From the NCBI RefSeq assembly GCF_006517255.1, contig NZ_CP041185.1, positions 1,116,001 to 1,180,000 on the forward strand: a stretch of DNA of 64,000 bases, read 5' to 3'. Under the pieces are notes generated by a model. The model was not told where the DNA came from and did not search any database. It saw only the letters and a list, made by a program, of their open reading frames with translations. Positions 8,434-16,783 of the stretch are shown here, in pieces. A program made the position numbers and the translations under genes. The stretch's first letter is position 1. Each line of letters opens with the position of its first letter. Origin of the DNA: Janthinobacterium tructae. GTDB lineage: Bacteria; Pseudomonadota; Gammaproteobacteria; Burkholderiales; Burkholderiaceae_D.

Positions 8434-9512
8434 TGCACGAGGCCAGCCTTCCTGCCGACCGGGCGCCGTCCAGCGCCGCCATTGCCGTGCGGTCCCTGCA
8501 GGCGCACGAGCATGCACGCTGGGATGCCTTTGTCGAGGCCTGTCCCGAAGCCACCTTCTTTCACCGCGCCGGCTGGCACACCATCCTGCAGCAAGGTTTT
8601 AAACACGACAGCCATTTCCTGTATGCGGAACAGGACGGGCGCATCGCCGCTATCTTGCCGCTGGCGCATGTGCGCAGCCGACTGTTCGGCTCCTCCCTCG
8701 TCTCGCTGCCGTTTTGCGTGTACGGCGGCATCGCCGGCGGCAGCCCTGCCGTGCGACTGGCCCTCGACGAAGCGGCGCTGGCGCTGGCGCGGCGTCTCGG
8801 CGTGGGGCACCTGGAATACCGCTGGCGCGAAATGAAAGGAAATGCACACGCTGCCTGGCTGCATAAACCGCTGTACGCGACCTTCCGCCGCCACCTGCAT
8901 CCGGATGCCGAACAGAACCTGCTGGCGATACCGCGCAAGCAGCGCGCCGTCGTGCGCAAGGCCGTGGCCGGCGGCCTGCATAGCGCCATCGACTATGACT
9001 TGCAGCACTTTTACCCGATCTATGCGGCCAGCGTGCACCGGCTGGGCACGCCCGTCTTCGCGCGCCGCCATTTTGCCCTGCTGCGCACGGTGTTTGGCGA
9101 CGATTGCGACATCCTTACCGTCTACCACGGCCAGCAGGCGCAGGCCAGCGTGCTGCTGTTCTATTTCCGCGATGAAGTGCTGCCGTATTACGGCGGCGGC
9201 ACGCCGCTGGCGCGCAGCACGGGCGCCAACGACTTCATGTACTGGGAAGCGATGCGCCGCGCCTGCGAACGCGGCTACCGCCTGTTCGATTTCGGCCGCA
9301 GCAAGCTCGGTACGGGGGCCTGGGACTTCAAGAAGAACTGGGGGTTTGCGCCGCAGCCGCTGCCGTATGCCTACCAGCTGGTGCGTGCCACGGCCTTGCC
9401 GGAAGTCAATCCTCTGAATCCCAACTACGCGCTGTTCATCCGCGCCTGGCGCCGCCTGCCGCTGCCGCTGGCCAACCTGCTGGGACCGCACATTGTGCGG
9501 CAACTGGGCTAA
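8430..9512 (+). CDS. FemAB-like protein, XrtA/PEP-CTERM system-associated
   Basis: This 360-residue protein has two tandem GNAT-like folds of the FemAB/peptidoglycan-bridge type. Visible markers are FFHRAGWHTILQQGF near the N-terminus, RKQRAVVRKA in the middle, and FDFGRSKLGTGAWDFKKNWG near the C-terminus, a signature block of this family. Known FemAB enzymes transfer amino acids from aminoacyl-tRNA to an amino sugar. In exosortase loci the acceptor is unproven, though an amino-acid substitution on the polymer is plausible because a deacetylase and an amidotransferase are encoded nearby. Translation starts at the overlapped ATGATG. The following gene begins 15 bases after the stop, with an AAGGGGAC ribosome site. 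Confidence 0.88.
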   Translation: MMHEASLPADRAPSSAAIAVRSLQAHEHARWDAFVEACPEATFFHRAGWHTILQQGFKHDSHFLYAEQDGRIAAILPLAHVRSRLFGSSLVSLPFCVYGGIAGGSPAVRLALDEAALALARRLGVGHLEYRWREMKGNAHAAWLHKPLYATFRRHLHPDAEQNLLAIPRKQRAVVRKAVAGGLHSAIDYDLQHFYPIYAASVHRLGTPVFARRHFALLRTVFGDDCDILTVYHGQQAQASVLLFYFRDEVLPYYGGGTPLARSTGANDFMYWEAMRRACERGYRLFDFGRSKLGTGAWDFKKNWGFAPQPLPYAYQLVRATALPEVNPLNPNYALFIRAWRRLPLPLANLLGPHIVRQLG

Positions 9513-9527
9513 GCAAGGGGACACACC

Positions 9528-10829
9528 ATGCGCGAACTATTATTCCTCGCCCACCGTCTGCCGTATCCGCCCAACAAGGGCGACAAGATACGCTCGTGGC
9601 ACATGCTGCAGTACCTGAGCCGGCATTTCCGCGTGCACCTGGGCTGTTTCATCGACGATGACGACGACTGGCAGCACGCGAAAACCGTGGCCGCCCTGTG
9701 TGCCAGCACGCGCTTCATTGAATTGCGGCGCGGCACGGCCCGCTGGCGCGCCCTCCAGGCGCTGCTCTCGCGGCAAGCCATGAGCGTGCAGTACTACCGC
9801 GATGCACGCCTGCTGCAATGGGTCGATGGCTTGGTGTCTAGCGGCAAGGTGCGCCACGCGCTGGCCTTTTCCGGGCCCATGGCGCAATACATCGACGGCA
9901 GCGCGGGCCGCGCCCTGCACCGCGTGATCGATTTCGTCGACGTCGATTCCGACAAATGGCGCCAGTACGGCGACAGCAAGCCCTGGCCCCTGTCGCTGCT
10001 GTACCGGCGCGAAGCGCAGCTGCTGCTGCAGTACGAGCGCCATATCGCCCACCAGTTCACGGCGGCCAGCTTCGTTTCGCCCGCCGAAGCGGCCCTGTTC
10101 CGCCAGTGCGCGCCGATGGCGCGGCGCAAGACGGGGTATGTCAATAACGGCGTCGACACCGCGTATTTCACGCCCATGCCGGCGCAGAGCGCAATCTATC
10201 CGCCCGGCGTGCAGGCGCTGGTGTTTACGGGCGCCATGGATTACTGGCCCAACATCGACGCCGTGCAATGGTTCGTGCGCCACGTCTGGCCCGCCCTGCG
10301 GCGCCAGTTTCCCCAGTTGCAGTTCTATATCGTCGGCAGCGCACCCGTGCCCGCCGTGACGGCGCTGACCAAGGTAGCCGGCGTGGTGGTGACGGGCAAG
10401 GTGCCCGACATCCGGCCCTACCTGGCCGGCGCGGCGCTGGCCGTGGCGCCCCTGCGCATCGCCCGCGGCGTGCAAAACAAGGTGCTCGAAGCGATGGCGA
10501 TGGGCAAGATCGTGCTGGCCACGCCGCAGGCGCTGGAAGGCATCTCCGCCCAGCCGGGCCTGGAACTGCTGCTGGCGCGCGACGACGCCGAATTCATCCA
10601 CCATGCGGCGCGCGTGCTGCGCAACGCCCGGGGCGGCGGTGACGAAGGCAGCGGCGCGGCCATCGGCGCGGCGGCGCGCCAGCTGGTGTTGCAAGATTAC
10701 AACTGGGAACGCAATCTGCGCGGCCTGGGCGCCATGCTGGGCCTGCCGGCCGAGGCCGAGGCCGAGGCAGATACCGGATCCGGTACTGCCGCCATGCCGA
10801 CGCTGCCCGTGCGGGAGATATCCACATGA
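9528..10829 (+). CDS. Glycosyltransferase, XrtA system (TIGR03087-like)
   Basis: This 433-residue cytoplasmic GT-B glycosyltransferase belongs to the exosortase A-associated family that opens with a FLAHRLPYPPNKGDKIRSW motif (residues 5-23). The C-terminal donor domain shows LVFTGAMDYWPNIDAV, APLRIARGVQNKVLEAMAMG and the acidic residues of the nucleotide-sugar site. It probably adds one sugar to the lipid-linked repeat unit; donor and acceptor cannot be read from sequence. A tail of alternating Glu/Ala repeats (AEAEAEA) at about residue 406 is low-complexity sequence of no evident function. The stop overlaps the xrtA start by four bases. Confidence 0.9.
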   Translation: MRELLFLAHRLPYPPNKGDKIRSWHMLQYLSRHFRVHLGCFIDDDDDWQHAKTVAALCASTRFIELRRGTARWRALQALLSRQAMSVQYYRDARLLQWVDGLVSSGKVRHALAFSGPMAQYIDGSAGRALHRVIDFVDVDSDKWRQYGDSKPWPLSLLYRREAQLLLQYERHIAHQFTAASFVSPAEAALFRQCAPMARRKTGYVNNGVDTAYFTPMPAQSAIYPPGVQALVFTGAMDYWPNIDAVQWFVRHVWPALRRQFPQLQFYIVGSAPVPAVTALTKVAGVVVTGKVPDIRPYLAGAALAVAPLRIARGVQNKVLEAMAMGKIVLATPQALEGISAQPGLELLLARDDAEFIHHAARVLRNARGGGDEGSGAAIGAAARQLVLQDYNWERNLRGLGAMLGLPAEAEAEADTGSGTAAMPTLPVREIST

Positions 10830-12388
10830 GCGTGCAGCTCGACCAGGTCGCCCGCTTGCCGGACGCGGCCATCCTGCCGCATGCGCAGGGCCAGCAGCAA
10901 GCCCTGGCGATCCTGTTGCTGGCCCTGGCCGCCGTCGTGCTGCTGTACCACGCCACCTTCTGGTCGATGCTGGAACTATGGTCGCGCTCGCAGACCTTCG
11001 CGCACGGCTTCCTGATCGTGCCCATCAGTTGCTGGCTGGCCTGGCGCCAGCGCGCCCGCCTGGCCGCGCTGGCCCCCCGGCCGTCGTGGCAAGGCTTGCT
11101 GCTGCTGGGGGCGCTGGGCCTGGCCTGGCTGCTGGCCGACGCCGCCAACGTGCCCGTGGTGGAACAATATGCGGCCACGGCCATGCTGCCCGCCTGCGTG
11201 CTGGCCATCCTCGGCTGGCCGGCCGTGCGCCTGCTGGCCTTTCCCCTCGCGTATCTGTTCCTGGCCGTGCCGTTTGGCGAAGTCTTCCTCGATCCCCTGA
11301 TCGACTTCACGGCCGCCTTCACGGTGACCGCGCTGCAATGGACGGGCGTACCTGTATTTCGCGATGGCAACAATTTTTCGCTGCCTACCGGTAACTGGTC
11401 GGTAGTGGAAGCGTGCAGCGGCTTGCGCTACCTGATCGCCGCGCTGGCCCTGGGCGCCCTGTACGCCCATGTGCACTGCCACAGCGCGCGACGGCGCCTG
11501 GCCGTCATGGCCGCCGCCCTGCTGGTGCCCGTCCTGGCCAATGGCGTGCGCGCCTACCTGATCGTGATGCTGGGCCACCTGAGCAACATGCGCCTGGCCG
11601 TGGGCGTCGACCACCTGATCTATGGCTGGCTATTCTTCGGCCTGGTGGTACTGCTGCTGTTCTGGCTGGCCGCGCGCTGGCGCGAATTGCCGCTCGCGCG
11701 CGCGGTGCCATGCGCGGCCGGGCGCGGCGCCAGCCCGCAGGCCGTCGTGCGCGCCAGCCTGGCTTGCGTGCTGCTGGCGGCGCTATGGCCGGCGCTGGCC
11801 CTGGCCAGCCAGCGCCAGGATGGCGCAGCGGCGCCCGGTTCCCCCGCTGTGCTGGCCTTGCCCGATCCGCCCGCCTGGCAGCGCCTGCATGATGCGGCTC
11901 CAGCGTGGCAGGCGCCGTATGCGGGTACGCCCGCGCGGTTTGCCGCCATGTATGCACGCGGCGATGGCGCGCCGGTGGGACTGCAACTGCACTGGTATGC
12001 ACGCCAGGCACGCGATGCCGAACTGCTGACGCACCAGTCCTCGCCATATGGCGCGCGCTGGCTGGCACTGGCGCAACGCGTGCAAGACATCACCCTGGCC
12101 GGCGGCACCCTGGCCGTGCGCGAAAGCGTGCTGGGGCGCGGTGGCGAACGCCTGCTGGTGTGGCGCATCTACCGCCAGGGCGGCATCGTCACGGCCCGAC
12201 CCGTGCTGGTAAAGCTGCTGCTGGCGCAAGCCAAGCTGCTTGGCTTGCGCCAGGATGGCGCCGACATCCTCGTCTTTGCCGCCTACGACGAGCTGGCGCC
12301 GCCGCCGCGCGCGCGCCTGCGCGCCTTCCTGCAGGCGGCGCTGCCCGTCATCGAACAACGCCTGCAGGAGCTGCCGCATGGCCCCTGA
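10826..12388 (+). CDS. xrtA: Exosortase A fused to an EpsI domain
   Basis: This is a 520-residue inner-membrane protein. Residues 1 to about 300 form the exosortase, a multi-pass transpeptidase-like enzyme that processes PEP-CTERM anchors. The catalytic triad is clear: Cys197 in EACSGLRY, Arg242 in NGVRAY and His263 in VDHLIYGW. A final membrane segment (LACVLLAALWPALALA) then leads to a roughly 200-residue periplasmic EpsI (DUF3485) domain with WLALAQRV and WRIYRQGG blocks. This fusion is the usual form of exosortase A. No protein with a PEP-CTERM tail is present in the window, so substrates must be encoded elsewhere. The gene sits centrally in the run, overlapping both neighbours. Confidence 0.95.
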   Translation: MSVQLDQVARLPDAAILPHAQGQQQALAILLLALAAVVLLYHATFWSMLELWSRSQTFAHGFLIVPISCWLAWRQRARLAALAPRPSWQGLLLLGALGLAWLLADAANVPVVEQYAATAMLPACVLAILGWPAVRLLAFPLAYLFLAVPFGEVFLDPLIDFTAAFTVTALQWTGVPVFRDGNNFSLPTGNWSVVEACSGLRYLIAALALGALYAHVHCHSARRRLAVMAAALLVPVLANGVRAYLIVMLGHLSNMRLAVGVDHLIYGWLFFGLVVLLLFWLAARWRELPLARAVPCAAGRGASPQAVVRASLACVLLAALWPALALASQRQDGAAAPGSPAVLALPDPPAWQRLHDAAPAWQAPYAGTPARFAAMYARGDGAPVGLQLHWYARQARDAELLTHQSSPYGARWLALAQRVQDITLAGGTLAVRESVLGRGGERLLVWRIYRQGGIVTARPVLVKLLLAQAKLLGLRQDGADILVFAAYDELAPPPRARLRAFLQAALPVIEQRLQELPHGP

Positions 12389-13592
12389 CACCGATGCTGG
12401 CCACACACGCGAGACCGCTGTAGCGGCCAACAGCGCCCCGCTGATCGTGCATGTGATCCACCAGCTCGACGTGGGCGGGCTGGAAAACGGCCTGGTGAAC
12501 CTGATCAACCATCTGCCGCCGGAGCGCTACCGGCACGCCATCGTCTGCCTGAAGAACGCCACCGCGTTTCGCCAGCGTCTGACCACGCCCGGTGTCGCTG
12601 TCATCAGCCTGGACAAGCACGAAGGCAAGGACTGGCGCCACTACCTGCGCCTGTACCGCGTACTGAAACAGCTGCGCCCGGCACTCGTGCACACGCGCAA
12701 CCTGGGCTGCCTCGAAGCGCAACTGCTGGCCTGCCTGGCCGGCGTGCGCCTGCGCGTGCATGGCGAACACGGGCGCGACATGAGCGACTTGCACGGCACC
12801 CGGCGAAAATACCGGCTGCTGCGCAAATGCATGCTGCCGCTGGTGCAGCACTTCATCGCCGTCAGCGCCGACCTGGGCCACTGGCTGGTGGACAGCATCG
12901 GCGCGGCGCCCGCACAGGTATCGCACATCGGCAATGGCGTCGACAGCGTGCAATTCCATCCCCGCCTGGGGCCGCCGGCCGCCGTCGGGCCGCCCGGCTT
13001 CCTGTGCAACGGCGCCTTCGTCATCGGCAGCGTGGGCCGCATGGCCGCCGTCAAGGACCATGCCTCGCTGGTGCGGGCGTTCCTGCTGTTGCTGGCGCAG
13101 CCGGGTGCCCGCGCGCGCCTGCGCCTGATCATCGTCGGCGACGGGCCGTGCCGCCAGGCTTGCCTGGAGCTGCTGCAGCAGGCCGGCGTGGCCCATCTGG
13201 CCTGGCTGCCCGGCGCGCGCGACGACGTGGCGCAGCTGCTGCGCGCGATGGATCTGTTCGTGCTGCCCTCGCTGGCCGAAGGCAGTTCGAACACCATCCT
13301 CGAAGCGATGGCGACGGGGCTGCCCATCGTCGCCACGCAGGTGGGCGGCAATGCGGAACTGGTGCAGTCTGGCTGGAGCGGCACCCTGGTGCCGCCCGGT
13401 TCTGCCGAGATGCTGGCCGACGCCATGCTCGACTACTACAGCATGCCCGAACTGGGCCCGCGCCACGGCGCGCGCGGGCGGCGCCAGGTGCTGGCCGAGC
13501 ACAGCCTGCCCGCCATGGCGGGAGCCTACCTGGCCGTGTACGACCGCCTGACAGGCGCGCGCCAGCCCTCTCCCCTGTCCACTTATCCCTGA
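12378..13592 (+). CDS. Glycosyltransferase, XrtA system (TIGR03088-like, GT4)
   Basis: This 404-residue GT-B glycosyltransferase opens with VHVIHQLDVGGLENGLVNL, the hallmark of the exosortase A-associated GT4 family. The donor site carries the EX7E element in PSLAEGSSNTILEAMATG, followed by GLPIVATQVGGN. It probably builds the repeat unit of the exopolysaccharide on the inner face of the membrane. ATG 12378 lies 11 bases inside the end of xrtA, where the CTGCAGGAG stretch serves as ribosome site. A longer reading starting at 12240 would overlap xrtA extensively and has no supporting signal. The next gene starts 11 bases after the stop. Confidence 0.92.
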   Translation: MAPDTDAGHTRETAVAANSAPLIVHVIHQLDVGGLENGLVNLINHLPPERYRHAIVCLKNATAFRQRLTTPGVAVISLDKHEGKDWRHYLRLYRVLKQLRPALVHTRNLGCLEAQLLACLAGVRLRVHGEHGRDMSDLHGTRRKYRLLRKCMLPLVQHFIAVSADLGHWLVDSIGAAPAQVSHIGNGVDSVQFHPRLGPPAAVGPPGFLCNGAFVIGSVGRMAAVKDHASLVRAFLLLLAQPGARARLRLIIVGDGPCRQACLELLQQAGVAHLAWLPGARDDVAQLLRAMDLFVLPSLAEGSSNTILEAMATGLPIVATQVGGNAELVQSGWSGTLVPPGSAEMLADAMLDYYSMPELGPRHGARGRRQVLAEHSLPAMAGAYLAVYDRLTGARQPSPLSTYP

Positions 13593-13602
13593 AAGGCCTC
13601 CC

Positions 13603-15555
13603 ATGTGCGGCATCAGCGGCATCTTTGATTTGCAGGGCCAGCGCGACATCGATGTGCTGCTGCTGGCGCGCATGAACCACAGCCTGCGCCACCGCGGGCC
13701 GGACGAAGGGGGATTGCACCGCGAGCCGGGCCTGGGCCTGGCGCACCGGCGCTTGTCCGTGATCGACCTGGCCAGCGGCCAGCAGCCGCTGTTCAACGCC
13801 GAGCGCAGCATCGCCATCGTCTTCAACGGTGAAATCTATAATTACCGCAGCCTGATGGCCGAGCTGCGCCAGTTCGGCCACACTTTCCGCACCAGCAGCG
13901 ACACGGAAGTCATCGTCCACGCCTGGGAACAGTGGGGAGAACAATGCGTGCGGCGCCTGCGCGGCATGTTCGCCTTCGCCCTGTGGGACCGCCGGCGCCA
14001 CCTGCTGTTCCTGGCGCGCGACCGCCTGGGCGTGAAACCGCTGTACTACGGCGAGGCGCAGGATGGCACCCTGCTGTTCGGCTCCGAACTCAAAGCCCTG
14101 CTCGCACATCCGGCCATGCCGCGCGTGCTCGACCCGCTGGCCGTGGAAGAGTATTTCGCCTACGGCTACGTGCCTGAGCCGCGCAGCATCTTCCAGCACG
14201 CGCGCAAGCTGCCGCCCGGGCATACCCTCTGCATCCGCGCGGGCCAGCCGCTGCCCGCGCCGCAAGCGTACTGGGACATTCCATTCACGCCGAATCCGCC
14301 CGCCAGCGAGGCGCAGGCGGCCGACGAACTGCTGGCGCGCCTGCGCGAAGCGGTGCGCATCCGCATGGTGGCCGAAGTGCCGCTCGGTGCCTTCCTTTCC
14401 GGCGGCGTCGATTCCAGCGCCGTCGTGGCGCTGATGGCCGGCGCCAGCGCCACGCCCGTCAACACCTGCTCCATCTCGTTTGGCGACCCCGCGTACAACG
14501 AAGCGCGCTACGCCGACCTGGTGGCGCGCCGCTACGCCACGGCGCACCACGCGCGCCAGGTCGAGCAGGACGACTTCGGGCTGATCGACCTGCTGGCCAA
14601 TCTGTACGACGAACCGTTCGCCGACAGTTCCGCCATGCCCACCTACCGCGTCTGCCAGCTGGCGCGCCAGCGCGTCACGGTGGCCCTGTCGGGCGATGGC
14701 GGCGATGAAAGCCTGGCCGGCTACCGGCGTTACCGCCTGCACACGCGCGAAGAAAAAGTGCGCAAGGCGATGGACCCCTTGCTGCCGGCCGGCCTGCGCC
14801 AGTCGCTGTTCGGCACCCTGGGGCGGCTGTACCCGAAGGCCGACTGGGCGCCGCGCTTCCTGCGCGCCAAGACCACCTTCGAGGGCCTGGCGCGCGACAC
14901 GACGGACGCGTATTTTCACGGCGTCAGCCTGCTGGGCGACGCCATGCGCGCGCGTTTGTTCAGCCCCGAGCTGCGGCGCAGCCTGCACGGCTACCGCGCC
15001 GTCGAAGTGCTGCGCCGCCACGCGCTGGCCAGCCCCGCGCAAGATCCGCTGTCGCAGGTGCAGTACCTGGACCTGAAAACCTACCTGCCCGGCGACATCC
15101 TGACCAAGGTGGACCGGGCCAGCATGGCGCATGCGCTGGAAGTGCGCTCGCCCCTGCTCGACCATGAACTGGTGGCGTGGATGTCCGGCCTGCCGCCGCA
15201 ATTCAAGCTACGACGCGGTGTCGGCAAATATCTGCTGAAAAAAGCCCTGCGCCCGCTGCTGCCCGACACCCTGCTGTACCGCCAGAAGATGGGTTTTTCG
15301 GTGCCGCTGGCCGACTGGCTGCGCGGCCCGCTGCGCCAGCGCCTGCAACAGCGCCTGCTGGGCCCCACCCTGGCGCAATGCGGCCTGTTCGACATGGACT
15401 ACGTGCGCCTGCTGCTCGAGCAGCATGCCAGCGGGCGGCGCGACTACAGCGCGCCCCTGTGGGCGCTGCTGATGTTCGAAGCGTTCCTGCGCCAGGTGCT
15501 GCCCGTCGACGGCCGCCAGGCGCCGGCGCCCGCGCCAGCCATGGCGGTGGAGTAA
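13603..15555 (+). CDS. XrtA/PEP-CTERM system amidotransferase (asparagine synthase-like)
   Basis: This 650-residue glutamine-dependent amidotransferase is of class II. After Met removal the nucleophile is Cys2 (MCGISGIFD). The glutaminase domain contains RGPDEGG, FNGEIYNYR and SDTEVI. The synthetase domain carries the ATP pyrophosphatase loop SGGVDSS at residues 266-272, and SGDGGDE and KVDRASMAHALEVRSP follow. The family resembles AsnB, but its place in exosortase A clusters implies amidation of a carboxyl group on a sugar or on an amino acid attached to the polymer. True asparagine synthesis cannot be excluded. It lies in the middle of the polymer-building genes and is separated from the next glycosyltransferase by four bases. 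Confidence 0.93.
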   Translation: MCGISGIFDLQGQRDIDVLLLARMNHSLRHRGPDEGGLHREPGLGLAHRRLSVIDLASGQQPLFNAERSIAIVFNGEIYNYRSLMAELRQFGHTFRTSSDTEVIVHAWEQWGEQCVRRLRGMFAFALWDRRRHLLFLARDRLGVKPLYYGEAQDGTLLFGSELKALLAHPAMPRVLDPLAVEEYFAYGYVPEPRSIFQHARKLPPGHTLCIRAGQPLPAPQAYWDIPFTPNPPASEAQAADELLARLREAVRIRMVAEVPLGAFLSGGVDSSAVVALMAGASATPVNTCSISFGDPAYNEARYADLVARRYATAHHARQVEQDDFGLIDLLANLYDEPFADSSAMPTYRVCQLARQRVTVALSGDGGDESLAGYRRYRLHTREEKVRKAMDPLLPAGLRQSLFGTLGRLYPKADWAPRFLRAKTTFEGLARDTTDAYFHGVSLLGDAMRARLFSPELRRSLHGYRAVEVLRRHALASPAQDPLSQVQYLDLKTYLPGDILTKVDRASMAHALEVRSPLLDHELVAWMSGLPPQFKLRRGVGKYLLKKALRPLLPDTLLYRQKMGFSVPLADWLRGPLRQRLQQRLLGPTLAQCGLFDMDYVRLLLEQHASGRRDYSAPLWALLMFEAFLRQVLPVDGRQAPAPAPAMAVE

Positions 15556-15559
15556 AGCC

Positions 15560-16783
15560 ATGCGCATCCTGCACATCCTCGACCATTCGCTGCCCCTGCA
15601 CAGCGGCTACACGTTTCGCACCCTGGCCATCCTGCGCCAGCAGCGCGCGCTGGGCTGGCACACGACGCAACTCACGAGCGCCAAGCAGGGGCCGTCCGAC
15701 AGCGCGCAGCAGCTGATCGACGGCTGGCATTTCTACCGCACGGCGCCCGATGCACGCTGGTGGGCGCGCCTGCCCGTGCTGCGGCAGGTGGCCGTCATCA
15801 TCGGCCTGGCCGTGCGCCTGCGCCAACTGGCGCGGCAAGCCAGGCCGGACATCCTGCATGCGCATTCGCCCGCCCTGAACGCCATCGCCGCCCTCAACGC
15901 GGGCCGCGCGCTGGGCATTCCCGTCGTATATGAAGTGCGCGCCTTCTGGGAAGACGCGGCCGCCGACCATGGCAGCAGCCGGCCCGGCGGCCTGCGCTAC
16001 CGGCTCACGCGCGCGCTGGAAACCTATGCGCTGCGCCGCGCCGACGCCGTCACCACCATCTGCGACGGCTTGCGGCGCGAACTGTGCGCGCGCGGCGTGC
16101 CCGCGCATAAAATTACCGTCATCCCGAACGCCGTCGATACGGGCACCTTCAAGGCCCCTCATAATCCAGCATTGGCCCGCACGCTGGGTCTGGATGGTCA
16201 TCCTGTGATCGGCTTCATCGGCTCGTTCTATGCCTACGAGGGACTGGCGCTGCTGCTGCGCGCCATGCCGCGCCTGCTGGCGGCGCAACCGGCATTGCGG
16301 CTGCTGCTGGCCGGCGGCGGCCCGCAGGAAGCGGCGCTGCGCGCGCTGGCGACGCAGCTGGGCATCGAGTACGCCGTGGTCTTCGCGGGCAGGGTGCCGC
16401 ATGCGCAGGTGGCCGCGTATTATCAGCTGGTCGACATCTGCGTGTATCCGCGCCTGCCCATGCGCCTGACGGAACTGGTGACGCCCTTGAAACCGTTAGA
16501 GGCGATGGCGCAGGGCCGCCTGGTGGTGGCGTCCGACGTGGGCGGCCACCGGGAACTGGTCGAACATGGCAAGACGGGCATGCTGTTTCGCGCCGGCGAT
16601 GCCGAAGCGCTGGCGCTGGCGGTATTGCACCTGCTGCTGGCGCCCGCCAGCTGCGCGGTACTGCGGCGCCAGGCGCGCACCTTCGTCGAGACGGAGCGCA
16701 GCTGGAGCGCCAGCGTGGGCCGCTATGCGCCCGTGTATGCGCGCCTGGCCGCGGCGCGCAGGGTGGCGGGAGTGGCGCCATGA
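15560..16783 (+). CDS. Glycosyltransferase, XrtA system (TIGR04063-like, GT4)
   Basis: This 407-residue GT-B glycosyltransferase opens with ILHILDHSLPLHSGYTFRT, characteristic of the exosortase A-associated family. Other markers are VVYEVRAFWEDAAADHG, VIPNAVDTGTF and a donor region with RLTELVTPLKPLEAMAQG, in which the first acidic position of the usual EX7E element is shifted but present. It presumably adds a sugar during repeat-unit assembly. The stop overlaps the start of the fused glycosyltransferase by four bases. Confidence 0.92.
   Translation: MRILHILDHSLPLHSGYTFRTLAILRQQRALGWHTTQLTSAKQGPSDSAQQLIDGWHFYRTAPDARWWARLPVLRQVAVIIGLAVRLRQLARQARPDILHAHSPALNAIAALNAGRALGIPVVYEVRAFWEDAAADHGSSRPGGLRYRLTRALETYALRRADAVTTICDGLRRELCARGVPAHKITVIPNAVDTGTFKAPHNPALARTLGLDGHPVIGFIGSFYAYEGLALLLRAMPRLLAAQPALRLLLAGGGPQEAALRALATQLGIEYAVVFAGRVPHAQVAAYYQLVDICVYPRLPMRLTELVTPLKPLEAMAQGRLVVASDVGGHRELVEHGKTGMLFRAGDAEALALAVLHLLLAPASCAVLRRQARTFVETERSWSASVGRYAPVYARLAAARRVAGVAP

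Noticed and set aside
13129..15201. A 690-codon minus-strand frame opposite the glycosyltransferase and amidotransferase
   Set aside because: No domain or ribosome site; the plus-strand genes are well supported.
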